The translations under genes and the position numbers were made by a program. The notes beneath the pieces are model-generated. The model did not search any database, was not told where the DNA came from, and saw nothing but the letters and a program-made list of their open reading frames with translations. A stretch of 64,000 nucleotides of DNA from Torymus aiolomorphi (lineage: Eukaryota > Arthropoda > Insecta > Hymenoptera > Torymidae): the NCBI GenBank assembly GCA_036365515.1, contig CM070873.1:264923575-264987574 (forward strand), written 5' to 3'. Below are positions 44,101-56,998 of the stretch, piece by piece (position 1 is the first letter of the stretch; the number at the start of each line of letters is the position of its first letter).

Positions 44101-44334
44101 TTATGAGTTACTTTTACGTATGGTTGCTATTTCAAATTCCAATTTTCTCAATTTATCATCTATTTCATCTCTATGGATGTCAACAATATCATCTAAATTT
44201 TTAAGCTCAGTTCTTAAGTGTGCTGTTGACTGATACACTTTTTGTACTTCAGCTTGTACAATACGTTCGAGAGTAATCAAATTTACAGCATCATTCTTAT
44301 CGTTAGGAGCTGCGACATTACATAATCTTTTCAA
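44101..44334 (-). CDS. Coiled-coil ORF just upstream of integrase
   Basis: 77 codons, in the same frame as integrase and separated from it by a single TAA (44,101-44,103). It contains N-V-A-A-P-N-D-K-N-D-A-V-N, reminiscent of the short motif before trimeric coiled coils in phage and viral fibre proteins, then a long heptad-like region (L-R-T-E-L-K-N-L-D-D-I-V). No in-frame ATG is present: the frame begins around TTG 44,334 at the edge of the terminal repeat, so the start codon has been lost or lies in an upstream exon. It could be a degraded fibre-like protein or an N-terminal extension of the integrase. Confidence 0.5.
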   Translation of the reverse strand: MKRLCNVAAPNDKNDAVNLITLERIVQAEVQKVYQSTAHLRTELKNLDDIVDIHRDEIDDKLRKLEFEIATIRKSNS

Positions 44335-44639
44335 ACATTTCCTTACTATAAAGGTTAGGCGAGCTGGGTCCTAGCCACTCGTTTCTTTTTCTTATTTCAG
44401 CTCTAATACTTTTAATATAGCATTCTTACAGGTCTTTAATAATTTCTTCTTTCAGGACTTATAATTTAAAAGTTTTAAAGTCTTGAATCTTAATACAACA
44501 CTTTTCTTACAGTTATAAAAGGTAAATTCATTTGTCGAATTAATTCTAAGTTATTTTCACGTCTCATACTTAAACTTTTTCACACTATTCATATTATAAG
44601 TCCCTTAGGCATCTTATACTTACTATTTTAAACTTTCAG

Positions 44640-45880
44640 ATACTTTAACTTTTTACGTATAATGAATTCATATTTTTTCTAAGATATTCTCAGCTGTTGA
44701 ACTTTAACTTTTCAGTCTCTTCGTAGGGACTTTAATTTTTTACATAGCACGTATCACGAATTTATAAGTTATTCCTTTTTCTAAGATATTCTCAGCTATT
44801 GAACTTTAACTTTTCAGTCTCTCTGTAGGGACTTTAATTTTTTTCACAGCACGTATCATGAATTTATAAGTTATTTTCAAATCACTTTCTTTAATGAATT
44901 CATATTTTTTCTGAGATATTCTCAGCTGTTGTAGTTTAACTTTTCAGTCTCCTCGTAGGGACTTTAATTTTTTACATAGCACGTATCACGAATTTATAAG
45001 TTATTCATTTTTCTAAGACATTCTCAGCTATTGAACTTTAACTTTTCAGTCTCTCTGTAGGGACTTTAATTTTTTTCATAACACGTATCATGAATTTATA
45101 AGTTACTTTAAAATTTCTTACTTTAATGAATTCATATTTTTTTCTAAGATATTCTCAGCTGTTGAACTTTAACTTTTCAGTCTCTTCTTAGGGACTTTAA
45201 TTTTTTACATAGCACGTATCGTGAATTTATAAATTATTAATTTTTCTAAGACATTCTCAGCTATTAAACTTTAACTTTTCAGTCTCTTTGTAGGGACTTT
45301 AATTTTTTTCATAACACGTATCATGAATTTATAAGTTACTTTAAAATTTCTTACTTTAATGAATTCATATTTTTTCTAAGATATTCTCAGCTGTTGAACT
45401 TTAACTTTTCAGTCTCTTCTTAGGAACTTTAATTTTTTACATAGCACGTATCGTGAATTTATAAATTATTAATTTTTTCTAAGACATTCTCAGCTATTAA
45501 ACTTTAACTTTTCATTCTCTTTGTAGGGACTTTAATTTTTCACAGCACGTATCATGAATTTATAAGTTACTTTAAAATTTCTTACTTTAATGAATTCATA
45601 TTTTTTTTCTAAGATATTCTCAGCTGTTGAACTTTAACTTTTCAGTCTCTTCTTAGGGACTTTAATTTTTTACATAGCACGTATCATGAATTTATAATTT
45701 ATTTTCACATCTCTTACTTTAACTTTTTCACATATAATGAGTTCATATTTTTTTTCTAAGATTTTCTCAGCTATTGTAGTTTAGCTTTCGAATCTCTCCG
45801 TAGGGACTTTAATTTTTACATTGCATGTATTATGAATTAATAAGTTATTATCACATCTTTCACTCTAACTTTTAACACTA
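44640..45880. repeat. Tandem ~110-bp repeats in the right terminal repeat
   Basis: Same family as 28,000-28,870 in the opposite orientation, with about ten copies of the GGGACTTTAATTTTT core (first near 44,727, last near 45,802). The array is about 400 bp longer than in the left arm, so copy number has changed since the arms were last equal. Confidence 0.85.
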
Positions 45881-45953
45881 TTATATTAACTCTACTTTTT
45901 TTCTTGAATAATATTCAAATAATGTTATCTACATTTCCAGTATATAACTTATC

Positions 45954-46484
45954 ATGGAACTAATTGTAGATACACAAGGTTTTAAAGATAACAACGGCAA
46001 TTTTATATTTAAAGAAATTGCTTATATAGATCCTAATGCGTTAAATCCGGTGCCGTACGTTGCGACATTTCAACCACCCTGTGATTGGAGTGATTTAGAC
46101 CAGAATGTAAAAATTTTAAATAGATATTTACAATCCAATCTGCACGGAATTCATTGGGAACACGGAGAGGTGCCGTATTCATACCTGTCAACGGCTTTCG
46201 ACAAATTGAAAGAAAAAGTGCAGGGGTCGTTATTAACAATTTGGGTCAAAGGTGAACACAAAAAACACTGGCTGCAACCCTATTTCGATAATATAAGAAA
46301 CTTGGAAGATTTGGGTTGTCCATCTATAAGAACTCCTGGATTTATACGACCGCTAGCCTGCATTAATCATTGTCCCGGGTGGAAACAGAATTATTCAGTT
46401 GAAATAGTTTGCGCTTTATACCGCTGGGTGGAAGACTTGAGAGAGCAATATTCAACCCCTGAAAGTTCTGATACGTCAGAATAA
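45954..46484 (+). CDS. Conserved Polinton-borne protein, 176 aa (right copy)
   Basis: Mirror of 27,439-27,969, intact from ATG to TAA. Differences include V to A after K-E-I, A to V in the E-K-x-Q-G-S block, Q to H in V-K-G-E-x-K-K, and loss of one Cys (K-Q-N-C to K-Q-N-Y). That loss weakens the idea that all C-terminal Cys residues bind zinc. Both copies remaining open argues that the gene was under selection until recently. Confidence 0.65.
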   Translation: MELIVDTQGFKDNNGNFIFKEIAYIDPNALNPVPYVATFQPPCDWSDLDQNVKILNRYLQSNLHGIHWEHGEVPYSYLSTAFDKLKEKVQGSLLTIWVKGEHKKHWLQPYFDNIRNLEDLGCPSIRTPGFIRPLACINHCPGWKQNYSVEIVCALYRWVEDLREQYSTPESSDTSE

Positions 46485-46544
46485 ATAAGTAAGTAATTCT
46501 ATAAAAAAAAATATAAATAATAATTTATCATTTCTTTTTTCAGT

Positions 46545-46834
46545 CATGGACCTCATAAATGAAGCAGCGAGAAGTCCATCATACCTGCCCACAAAACGAC
46601 TACGGGACTTGGAGCTAAATAAACAGTATAAGATAACCTCATTAAAAAGGTATCCACTAAATACGGCTTAAAAATTGTTCTTGAATTAGACAGTAGTTTT
46701 GACATTTTCCTTCCAAGTAAAGTTAATTCTTTATTACTGGAGAAGCCAGAGGCGCTTCTCAACATAGAGTCAGAATTAGTTAATAGAGAAGTCTTCGTCA
46801 AATCTTTAGGTGGATGCCTTCTAGAATTTATATA
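46545..46834 (+). pseudogene. Small OB-like Polinton protein, frameshifted right copy
   Basis: Mirror of 27,089-27,379. The run of A after CCTCATT is five instead of six near 46,645, which shifts the frame after about 33 codons. The downstream sequence remains alignable to the left copy in the other frame. Confidence 0.8.
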
Positions 46835-47638
46835 ATTATAAGTTTTTAGATAATTTTCTCTTTAACTTTAATTTTAAATTTTCAAAGTTATTTGCTAAAT
46901 TGTAATACTTTTTAATTAAGATGTTCACTAGTTTCTAAATATATTTTTATAGTAGAAAGATTAATTTGAAACTTTTTATACTCGTAGATTAAGATGTATT
47001 CTACTATGTATTACTTTTAAGCTTTTTAAATAAATATGAAAAAGCTTTTTAAATAAATATGAAATAATCTTACATATCTTTTTTATTTTCCCTTAAAGTT
47101 TCCACATCCCAATGTCCTCTATGAAATATTTATTCTTATAATAGAAAATTTTCCTTAAAAACTAACTTGTTTAAATATTTTAAAGTTTCTTTTGAATTTA
47201 AAAATAGTCATTTGATATTGTTAATATAAATTTCATTGAATTGCTCATCATTAACTTTTTAAAATTTCTATGAACTTATAAAATATCTTTGTAGAATCTT
47301 ATACAATATAAAATATACTGATTGAATATACTAAGATAAAATATACTTATAAAATATAAGACTACTTATAATTAACAAATAACACTATATGAATATTATA
47401 AAAATATTCTATATTCACTTACAACATAACATCACATGAGGGCCCCATGCCCCCTGCAACATGACATACGTACGCATTTTATCGATAGAGTAAATGTTCA
47501 ATGCGCCCTCTACAACCGGGCCTCTCGCATGGTGACTTTGCACCCTACCTTACCGACGGACGGTAAGTAGTGCTCGGTGGGTAAGTGGCGCGGGAGCCGC
47601 TCTGGCGCGGTAGCCGCGCTGCCCCTACTACTCACTTT

Positions 47639-48404
47639 TACAGTCTTGAATTTTTACTCTTTGCCGCCTATCTGTGAGATAGCTAGTCATCAGTTTTAAG
47701 GCACTATCCCTTACTCCGTATCGTTCAAGCTTATCTAAAAGAACTCTATGATTAACAGTGTCAAATGCTTTGGCTAAGTCTAGAAAAGCAACAATATTGG
47801 TTTACTTTTATCTAAGTTTTCGTATGATATTTGATATATAATTTAATGCGTCAGTAGTTCCCCTATTTTTAACGGAACCGTATTGTTTTTCTGATATTAT
47901 GTTATGTTTTTCAAAAAAGTGGTATAATCTATTATAAATTATTTTTTCAAAAATTTTTGCAATGTTCGATATTAAAGAGATTGGTCTGTAATTACTGATA
48001 TTAGATTTTTCACCAGCCTTGTAAATAGGGACTACCTCAGCATTTTTGAGCGCGTCAGGCCAGATAGATTTCACAATACATAAATTGAAGATATATTCTA
48101 AGGGCACACATATATATTCAGAGAGAATTTTCAATGATTTAACGTTAATATTGTCTACACCTCCAGATTTATTTTTCAATGTATTGATTATTTTGTATAT
48201 CTCAGCAAAATCTGTCGGACGAAAGAAAATGGATTCAGGATTCCTATCTGGAAGTTTCAGGTTATTATTATTTATATTAGCAAATTGAGCACTCAAATTT
48301 GGTCCTATTTTGCTAAAATAGGTGTTCATAGCATATGCTATATCAGTTTTATTTTCGATTTTTTGATTGTTTTCGTATATATATTTTATTGGATTATCAT
48401 GCAC
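47639..48404 (-). pseudogene. LINE reverse transcriptase, N-terminal part
   Basis: Motifs N-Y-R-P-I-S-L-I and F-E-K-I-I-Y-N-R-L are in the frame ending at 47,808. After a frameshift around 47,800-47,810 the reading continues with [13 protein letters not shown] and Y-L-T-D-R-R-Q-R-V up to the Polinton. So the ORF had at least two breaks (about 48,430 and 47,805) besides the insertion. Confidence 0.88.
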
Positions 48405-48464
48405 ACTATTTCTCCCTAATTTAGTTTTAATTATGTTCCATAATTCCCTAGAGTTTTCGCTATT

Positions 48465-49622
48465 TCATTTTACCATTTCCTTTGCATATTTAAATTTTGC
48501 TTCTTTAATAACTTTGTTCAATATCTTAGTGTAATTTGTATACTCTTTTTTTAGGGCTTCAGAAGTGGGATTGTTTTTCCATAAGATATACAGTGTCTCT
48601 TTAGTAGTACACGAGACTATAATAGCACTAGTAATCCAATTTTTTCTCGGAAGTTTATTTTTAAATTGTTTTTTGGTAGTGGACGCATCAATACAATTAT
48701 TTATCATGTCAATTAATGTGTTAACTGCAAGATTAGGATCCTGCATAGACAATATTGAGTACCAGTTTGAATTATTTGCAACATGTTTTAACTTGTTGTA
48801 ATTAATTGATTTCATATTGAATTTGTTCGGCTGATTTATTTCTAATTTATCTATAGTTATAAATAATGGGTAGTGATCATTAAATGAATTCGTTATTTTA
48901 AATGAATTAATATTTATATTTTTAGTTTTTGTATAGAAATTGTCGATGCAGGTACCTCTTTTATTATCAGATGAAGGCCTTGTTATTCCAGTAAAGCATG
49001 GCGTAAATTTATGTTCCAAGAGATCATTTAAAAATTCTTGTGTTATAAGGTTATCTGTTGAGTCAGTCTTACTAAAATTTTCGTCTAATATATCTATGTT
49101 AAAATCCCCGATTATACAATGGTTCTTAGTATTTAATTGGTCTCTTAGGAATTTTTTCAGGCTATGAACAAATTCATACTTTTTTATATTGTGTGATCTA
49201 TAGATCGCTGAGATTCTTACAGTTTCGGTGCCAATTAGTTTTATAACCGAGCTTAAGATACGTATGTTGTCGACCACTATAATTTCTGTGTGTTCAGATA
49301 GTTCATCCTTTATATACATCATAACTCCATCTGCTTTATTCATTTTACTCTCACTATAGTAACTTTTGTAACCTGATATGTTGTACAATGGAGTATATTG
49401 CACATTCCAGGATTCAGTACATATAATGACACTTGGTCTTACGGCTAAACATTCAATAAAAGTTTCAAGTTTTTCAAAGTTTTGTTTTATACTTCTAATA
49501 TTTACACATAAAATCAAATTTTTACCTTTATCGATACTTTTATTGAGTGTTTGTACATTACCAAAAGCTTGTTTTTTTTGTGAAATAACTTCAAAATTTA
49601 GTTGTTGTTGATCCATGTTCAA
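48465..49622 (-). CDS. LINE ORF2, apurinic-like endonuclease domain
   Basis: The frame opens at 49,622. It shows the endonuclease/exonuclease/phosphatase fold of LINEs: C-V-N-I-R-S-I, then C-T-E-S-W (catalytic Glu), G-D-F-N-I-D (catalytic Asp/Asn), and S-F-N-D-H-Y-P-L (terminal Asp-His). This enzyme nicks target DNA to prime reverse transcription. A short Ser/Thr/Pro-rich frame ending at 49,591 overlaps its start and is probably the ORF1 tail. The frame stops at 48,465, just before RT begins in another frame. Confidence 0.85.
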   Translation of the reverse strand: MNMDQQQLNFEVISQKKQAFGNVQTLNKSIDKGKNLILCVNIRSIKQNFEKLETFIECLAVRPSVIICTESWNVQYTPLYNISGYKSYYSESKMNKADGVMMYIKDELSEHTEIIVVDNIRILSSVIKLIGTETVRISAIYRSHNIKKYEFVHSLKKFLRDQLNTKNHCIIGDFNIDILDENFSKTDSTDNLITQEFLNDLLEHKFTPCFTGITRPSSDNKRGTCIDNFYTKTKNININSFKITNSFNDHYPLFITIDKLEINQPNKFNMKSINYNKLKHVANNSNWYSILSMQDPNLAVNTLIDMINNCIDASTTKKQFKNKLPRKNWITSAIIVSCTTKETLYILWKNNPTSEALKKEYTNYTKILNKVIKEAKFKYAKEMVK

Positions 49623-49801
49623 AATTCAGAAGTTCAGAAGTTGCTGAGTCTGTTGGGTAATAAATTTGTGATATGGTTCTGTTTAAATTTATTGGTGAGG
49701 TTGTGGCCGATAAATTACCAGCTGATGTTGCCGGACTGATAAAAATTCTACTTTGTCTTCTTGGTGTCGTTACGACCGGTGATTTACCGGTTATTAATTT
49801 G
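49591..49801 (-). pseudogene. Probable tail of LINE ORF1
   Basis: A Thr/Ser/Pro-rich frame enters from the 5' truncation point and stops at 49,591, overlapping the ORF2 start by about 30 bp. I see no zinc knuckle or other domain. The position upstream of the endonuclease is the only reason for the call. Confidence 0.4.
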
Positions 49802-49816
49802 AACTTTAAAATCATT

Positions 49817-50045
49817 ATTTTCAATTATTAAAAATTTATAATAGTTATTAATAATTATTTACTTTTTTTTACTGATCAAATATTGAAATTTGTACGACAA
49901 TCCAAAAAACTTATGAAAGTAAATAACTATTTATAACTATTTATAACAGTTTTAAACTTTTATAAAAGTCTCAAATCCTCACTTTATAATCTGCCAATAT
50001 CAGTTATAAACTTTTTTAAACTTTTATTATAGAAGATCATTTTCG
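49817..50045. repeat. AT-rich inverted-repeat element, right half
   Basis: Partner of 24,540-24,831 across the LINE insertion. The reverse complement reads like the spacer at 12,290-12,470, including AATAAAAGTTTAAAAAAGTT, GGATTTGAGAC and AGTTTTTTGGATTGTCGT. Beyond it, 50,046-50,320 is AT-rich sequence in which I see no feature. Confidence 0.6.
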
Positions 50046-50319
50046 CCTAGCTGGGTATGTACAAGCACTCAATTCTCTTTCGTATTATGTCAGGTTGTCG
50101 GTGGAGGCCCGAGAACATTTTTTGCATGCATGAGGAAATATAAAAATATCTTTTTCAAACATATTTGAATGATAATTATTGTAAAATATGAAACAAACTA
50201 TGCGACAAGGTATTTTTAGTGTTTGATCATTTTTCACATGTATTTATTATGTGATATATGGAAATATGTAGAAGACATCAATATGATATTCTGAAAAAAG
50301 AATAAGTATGATGATTAAG

Positions 50320-51609
50320 TATCTCGATAGGTAAGAGGTAATGCAACGAGTTTGAAAATGGGGTAGTCGGCGCGTGCGCGATAACGGCGGCTCGGATTAG
50401 CTAGCACAAGTGACCCAAATCCGGTGGGCTGTAGCTTGTAGGTATAGGTGTGCGACGCGCGACTAGGAGTAAGTATAGCCACTGGCAGTAAAGTGAGTAA
50501 AGAGCCAGGAGCTGCAGTTCTTCCAGTATCAGCTGGTGTACGCCCATTAGTGCAAACAAAGTACACCAGCTCGCGACGCTTTGAATCCATATCGGCCTGC
50601 GCCGCTGTGCATTTTGTGCGTCGAGACTATCGAAAGACCAGGCTTGGCCCGTCGACTGTCCACCTGTCGGAGATGTACCGGCGCTGCCAGTCCCAGCCTG
50701 CGGTGGCCAGCCTATCCCCGTGAGCTCCCCAGTAGCCGTATTGCCGTTTGCCGCAGTTGCCAGATCGCTGCAAACGTCTTGATGAGCTGCTGCCCCTTCA
50801 TGTAAGTGCAATGCCGCTTAGTAAGGCTCTTGGTCTGGTAATAGCCGCCAGTACCTACGTAGGTATAGCTGATAGCCGGCTGCAAGGAAGGCGATCGCAA
50901 TCCTTCGCTGCCATCGCATGCAGAGGGAACGCCGCTGTCTCACGCCGTCAGCTGTGTCAACTGTCACTATGTGTGCGTTTGCGAGGGCGCGAAGGTGGGG
51001 GTCGCTCGCAGCCGTAGCAGGCTTATCTTATACAGTTATAGTCGTTTGTCGTGCCGTCGCGCGTCTCGCTGGTCGCTGCGCTGAGCGTTCGCACCGTCGC
51101 ACTGCTCGGAGTGCTCGGGCTCTCAAGAGTTGTCTCGAATCAGGGTTCGGGAGTCGGAGCTGGGACCTTGGAACTAACTCCCAAGAACCGCACGAAATCA
51201 AGAAGCTTCTCCAGAGCCAAGCACGCCGACAGCCGCGGCCGCGGGGCTTGTGCAAGTTGAGAGAAACAGAGGGAGAAAAGAAACGAGAGAAATACACAGG
51301 CAGAGAGCGCATGAAAGGCTGCAAGCACAATGATGTGCGCCACTGACTATGGCAGTGAGCCTTCCAACTGCTTGTGCACAAGCTAGTTCTCTTCCGATCC
51401 TCTTTCGCATACCGCCTCTGCTCTTACTTACACTTTCTTGCACTCGACACAAGCATTTCTACATACGTCAAACATACGGAATTTTCTCCGATTACCTGCC
51501 GACTTCTCAATCCTGCACTTCGATTTCCCCGATCCTCTTTGTCCTCGACAAGTGTGAAGCTACCCGAGGCCCGGGAAATCGCGATATTACGATTCGACTA
51601 TCCTTCGTT
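50320..51609 (+). promoter_or_regulatory. GC-rich region upstream of the TRIM gene
   Basis: About 1.3 kb with balanced to high GC, in contrast to the AT-rich flanks. It ends at a short coding exon with a consensus donor. Many overlapping frames are open on both strands, which reflects composition. I interpret it as promoter/5' UTR of the downstream TRIM gene, but I cannot point to a start site. Confidence 0.45.
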
Positions 51610-52968
<1,359 letters not shown>

Positions 52969-53098
52969 GTATGTATTGTTTATCTGCTTATAAAACAATC
53001 ACAATTGATCTCCAAGTAGAGCCTAGAAACATTTTATTAGATTTCTAATCCTAGGCTCATTAACCAATACATTAACCAATATTATCAGAGAAAATATA

Positions 53099-53894
<796 letters not shown>

Positions 53895-55945
53895 CTCAGA
53901 ATGTTGCAAGAAGTGATTTCCTTATTTCCTTATTTCCTACAAAAAAAAAACTCCTAAATCAGCTGTTATCGTACGCTTCCGAGTCAATAAATTAATTTAT
54001 ATCACTCTAACCTCAAAATCAAAACTTTGGTATGATTTTTCGGCGCTCGTGGTATAAAATACCGTTCGAAACGAATGCGGAAGTAAATCATCACCTTCCG
54101 CACCAGTGTCGAAATGTACTATAAATTAACTTATAATTAGACCAATATTACTTCTTATGTATACACATGAAAAATAACTTTTTCTTATGAATGAACACTC
54201 AAAAACCAACAATTTGACCATTTCAGACTTTCCTATTCTGATAAGTAAGTACCTAAACAGCTACTGGTTTCTTGCTTTAATTCTGTCAATTTTTTGACAT
54301 TTTTTCTATATTATTTTTTCAAGCTACTAATAACCAGTTGATTCAAATATAATTTTCTCTTTTTATTAAAATATTTCTTCCGTTAAGGAATATGTTTAGA
54401 AGATCTCTATAAATATTTACTTTATTTAGCAAAGGCCTATGCCGCAGCTTCAAAAATATTAAAAATTTTAATTTTGACATGATTGGCTTTATAGCTTACA
54501 AACTAGTTCTTTTAATGTAATAATCAACTTTTGAGTTGCATTTTTTATTTATGTCAGCACGCATATACTCTTAATTGACAACTTTGAATGCATACGCTAT
54601 TACAGTTACAGATGAATAATTAATCAAAAAAGAAATAACATTTTTATTAATGATCTTGGGATCGCTTTATTATCAGTTCAGCTATAAAAGGAAAAACTTA
54701 CCTATTCTTAAATGTAATAGTATGACGTATTCATAAATTAGTCTGCTGTTCTTGAATAACATTACTTCAATACAAATATATATATACAGATCAAGAAAAT
54801 TAAAATCTGTGAACAAGGATAGTGCTCAATCTTCAAGTCAGAGAGTAGCTTGAGTTTATACTATGTCATTTCTTAGTAAAAAATATGAAACATAATTCCT
54901 GAGGTTTACCGAACACAGAGGGATACAGTCCCGTTTGCATAAAATAATGATCTTATTTTACATTCATTTTACAAAGATGCACTATTATAACACTTGTTTT
55001 GATTCTATTATTAAGATTTCCCTCTGAATAAATTTATTCAAAACAAATTGATCTGCCCTTCACTCGCAAAGCCCATGGATGGTAATTGTGAAGATTGTGC
55101 AGTTTCCTTGTTTACAGATTTTAATTTTTTTAATCAGTAAGTATAATTTATTACTTGCACTATAAATCACTTGAACAGCATATTGCACTAATGCTATTCA
55201 AGGACAGCAGACTAATTTATGAATATGTCATACTATTACATTTAAGAACAGGTAAGTATTTCATTTATAGCTGAATTGATAATAAAGTGATCCAAAGATT
55301 ATTAATAAAAATGTTATTTCTTTCTGATTGATTATTCATCTGTAACTGTAATAGCGTATGCATTTAAAGTTGTCAATTCAGAGTATATGCATGCTGACAT
55401 AAATAAAAAATGCAACTAAAAAGTTGATTATTACATTAAAAGAACGAATTTGTAAACTATAAAGTCAATCATGTCAAAATTAATTTTTTAATATTTTTGG
55501 AGCTGCGGCATGGACCTGCTAAATAAAGTAAATATTTATAGAGATCTTCTAAACATATTCCTTAGCAGAAGAAATATTTTAATAAAAAGAGAAAATTATA
55601 TTTGAATCGACCGGTTATTAGTAGCTTGAAAAAATAATATAGAAAAAATGTCAAAAAATTGACAGAATTAAAGCAAGAAACCAGTGGCTGTTTAGGTACT
55701 TACTTATCAGAATAGGAAAGTCTGAAATGGTCAAATTGTTGGTTTTCGAGTATTCATTCATAAGAAAAAGTTATTTTTATGTGTTATTTTACATAAGAAG
55801 TAATATTGGTCTAATTATAAGTTAATTTAATTAATTTATTGACTCAGAAGAGTACAATAACAGCTGATTTAGGAGTTTTTTTTTTATGATAAAATGGATT
55901 TTTATAAGAAAATCACTTCTTGCAACATTTTTAGACCATTTTTCG
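53895..55945. mobile_element. 2-kb foldback element in the TRIM gene intron
   Basis: Arms about 53,895-54,775 and 55,190-55,945 are inverted copies. The outermost blocks are ATGTTGCAAGAAGTGATTT and AACTCCTAAATCAGCTGTTA, and inner blocks include GACTTTCCTATTCTGATAAG. The centre (54,776-55,189) is unique, AT-rich and without a protein-like frame. One part of the left arm (about 53,990-54,110, with TTTTTCGGCGCTCGTGG) has no counterpart on the right. No target duplication was identified. Confidence 0.8.
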
Positions 55946-56029
55946 ATACAATCATCTTGTAATCTATCATATTATTTATTATGTAATTTATTATCTGACA
56001 AATAATTTGACAAATAATTTGACATAATT

Positions 56030-56106
56030 TAACAAATCACATGACAAATCACATGACAAATCATATGACAAATCATATGACAAATCACACGACAAATCAC
56101 ATGTCG
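56030..56106. repeat. Tandem 12-bp repeat ACAAATCACATG
   Basis: About six units (with CATATG and CACACG variants) are preceded by looser ACAAATAATTTG copies. The unit resembles the 12-bp repeat at the ends of the TA foldback at 37,222-43,963. The flanks (55,946-56,029 and 56,107-56,460) hold no gene. Confidence 0.85.
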
Positions 56107-56887
56107 CATCAAATAATAAATCTAATAATTTAAATTATTTTTATTATTATACTGTATCTCTTACGAAAATAAACTACAAGCGTAACTAATGTCAAAAATA
56201 CAGGTGTAACTATTGGCAGAACTATTAGCAAAACTATTGAACGACTACTCCCTGCCAGTAGTATTTTTGGAACTACAGAGAAACCGTACTAAAGTGATGA
56301 ATGCAGTTGAACTATGGCAAAACTACTGCTGATTACTGTTTAACAGTTGGAAAACCACTGTAAACTTCTAAGCTTTTAGCAAAATTAGTCCTTAGAAGAA
56401 AATTAATTTATTTCACGCAAATATGGCGATAAATTCCGAATCCCCAACCCCATTGTAAAGGGGCTATCAAAAACAAGGCAAGTCTTGTAATTCGGGCTTT
56501 TCGTAAAGAGTTATTTGAATAAAGAAAGAAAGAAGGGATGGTGGGGGTCCCCTCCGTCGCCCCCTACCAGTGAGGTACAGCCTGCGCAGATCACCGTCCA
56601 GGAGCCACTTACGTAGAAATGGATCCACGTAGGAGGAGCCTGGGCGATTCCAATTATCTCTCCTTGAAGAAGGAAATCAGAATAGAGGAAGTTGTACGTT
56701 GCCCTATGAGGGCATTTCCACACTATCAGAAATTATAGAGCAAAAACGGTTGTATGGCTGAACTACTATGTGGAGTGTAGAATGGGGAAAACCTCGCTAG
56801 GAGTAAAAACCCATTTATCTTAAGTAGTCATTTAAGTGGTTGACTTACATGGCTTATATACTTTCGGCCATCCAGTGTATCTACAGA

Positions 56888-56998
56888 AAGCACTACCGGT
56901 GCGTCGCATAGCGGTGACAAAGGGGAACTTGTGATGGGCGGCGCTCGATAAGCAAGATTAAGCTATTTATCCGCTATGCGGCACTCCAGTAGTGCTTT
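56888..56998. repeat. Imperfect inverted repeat next to the deleted gypsy LTR
   Basis: AAGCACTACCGG...CGCATAGCGG (56,888-56,916) pairs with CCGCTATGCGGCACTCCAGT...GCTTTT (56,971-56,998). It touches the LTR end, and may be a target-site MITE fragment or coincidence. Confidence 0.5.

Larger units (their letters stand above)
44332..47632. repeat. Polinton right terminal inverted repeat
   Basis: 3,301 bp, the mirror of 26,053-29,127, with the two small genes on the plus strand. It differs by having a single copy of the terminal 240-bp unit, about ten rather than six internal tandem units, and a one-base deletion in the smaller gene. Confidence 0.95.
26047..47638. mobile_element. Polinton/Maverick DNA transposon (polintovirus-like), 21.6 kb with insert
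   Basis: The element spans 26,053-47,632. It begins AGTAGTAGGGGCAGCGCGG and ends with the complement (...CCCCTACTACT), flanked by perfect 6-bp duplications CACTTT (26,047-26,052 and 47,633-47,638). AG...CT ends, a 6-bp duplication, long terminal inverted repeats, B-family polymerase and a retroviral-type integrase define Polintons. Without the 6.7-kb secondary insert it is about 14.8 kb. I searched the remaining interior for packaging ATPase, adenovirus-type protease and capsid genes and found none. It sits inside a LINE RT gene. Confidence 0.96.
47639..49801 (-). mobile_element. Non-LTR retrotransposon (LINE), 5' part
   Basis: The minus-strand upstream half of the same element has the end of a first ORF, the endonuclease and the first half of RT. 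It joins 26,052 in phase when the Polinton and one CACTTT are removed. The 5' end falls at the 15-bp duplication (49,802-49,816). The element is 5'-truncated, about 3.4 kb in total. Confidence 0.9.

Noticed and set aside
50315..51381. Many overlapping 60-140-codon frames on both strands
   Set aside because: Composition effect of the GC-rich upstream region; no family motif and no consistent splice structure apart from the exon at 51,610.
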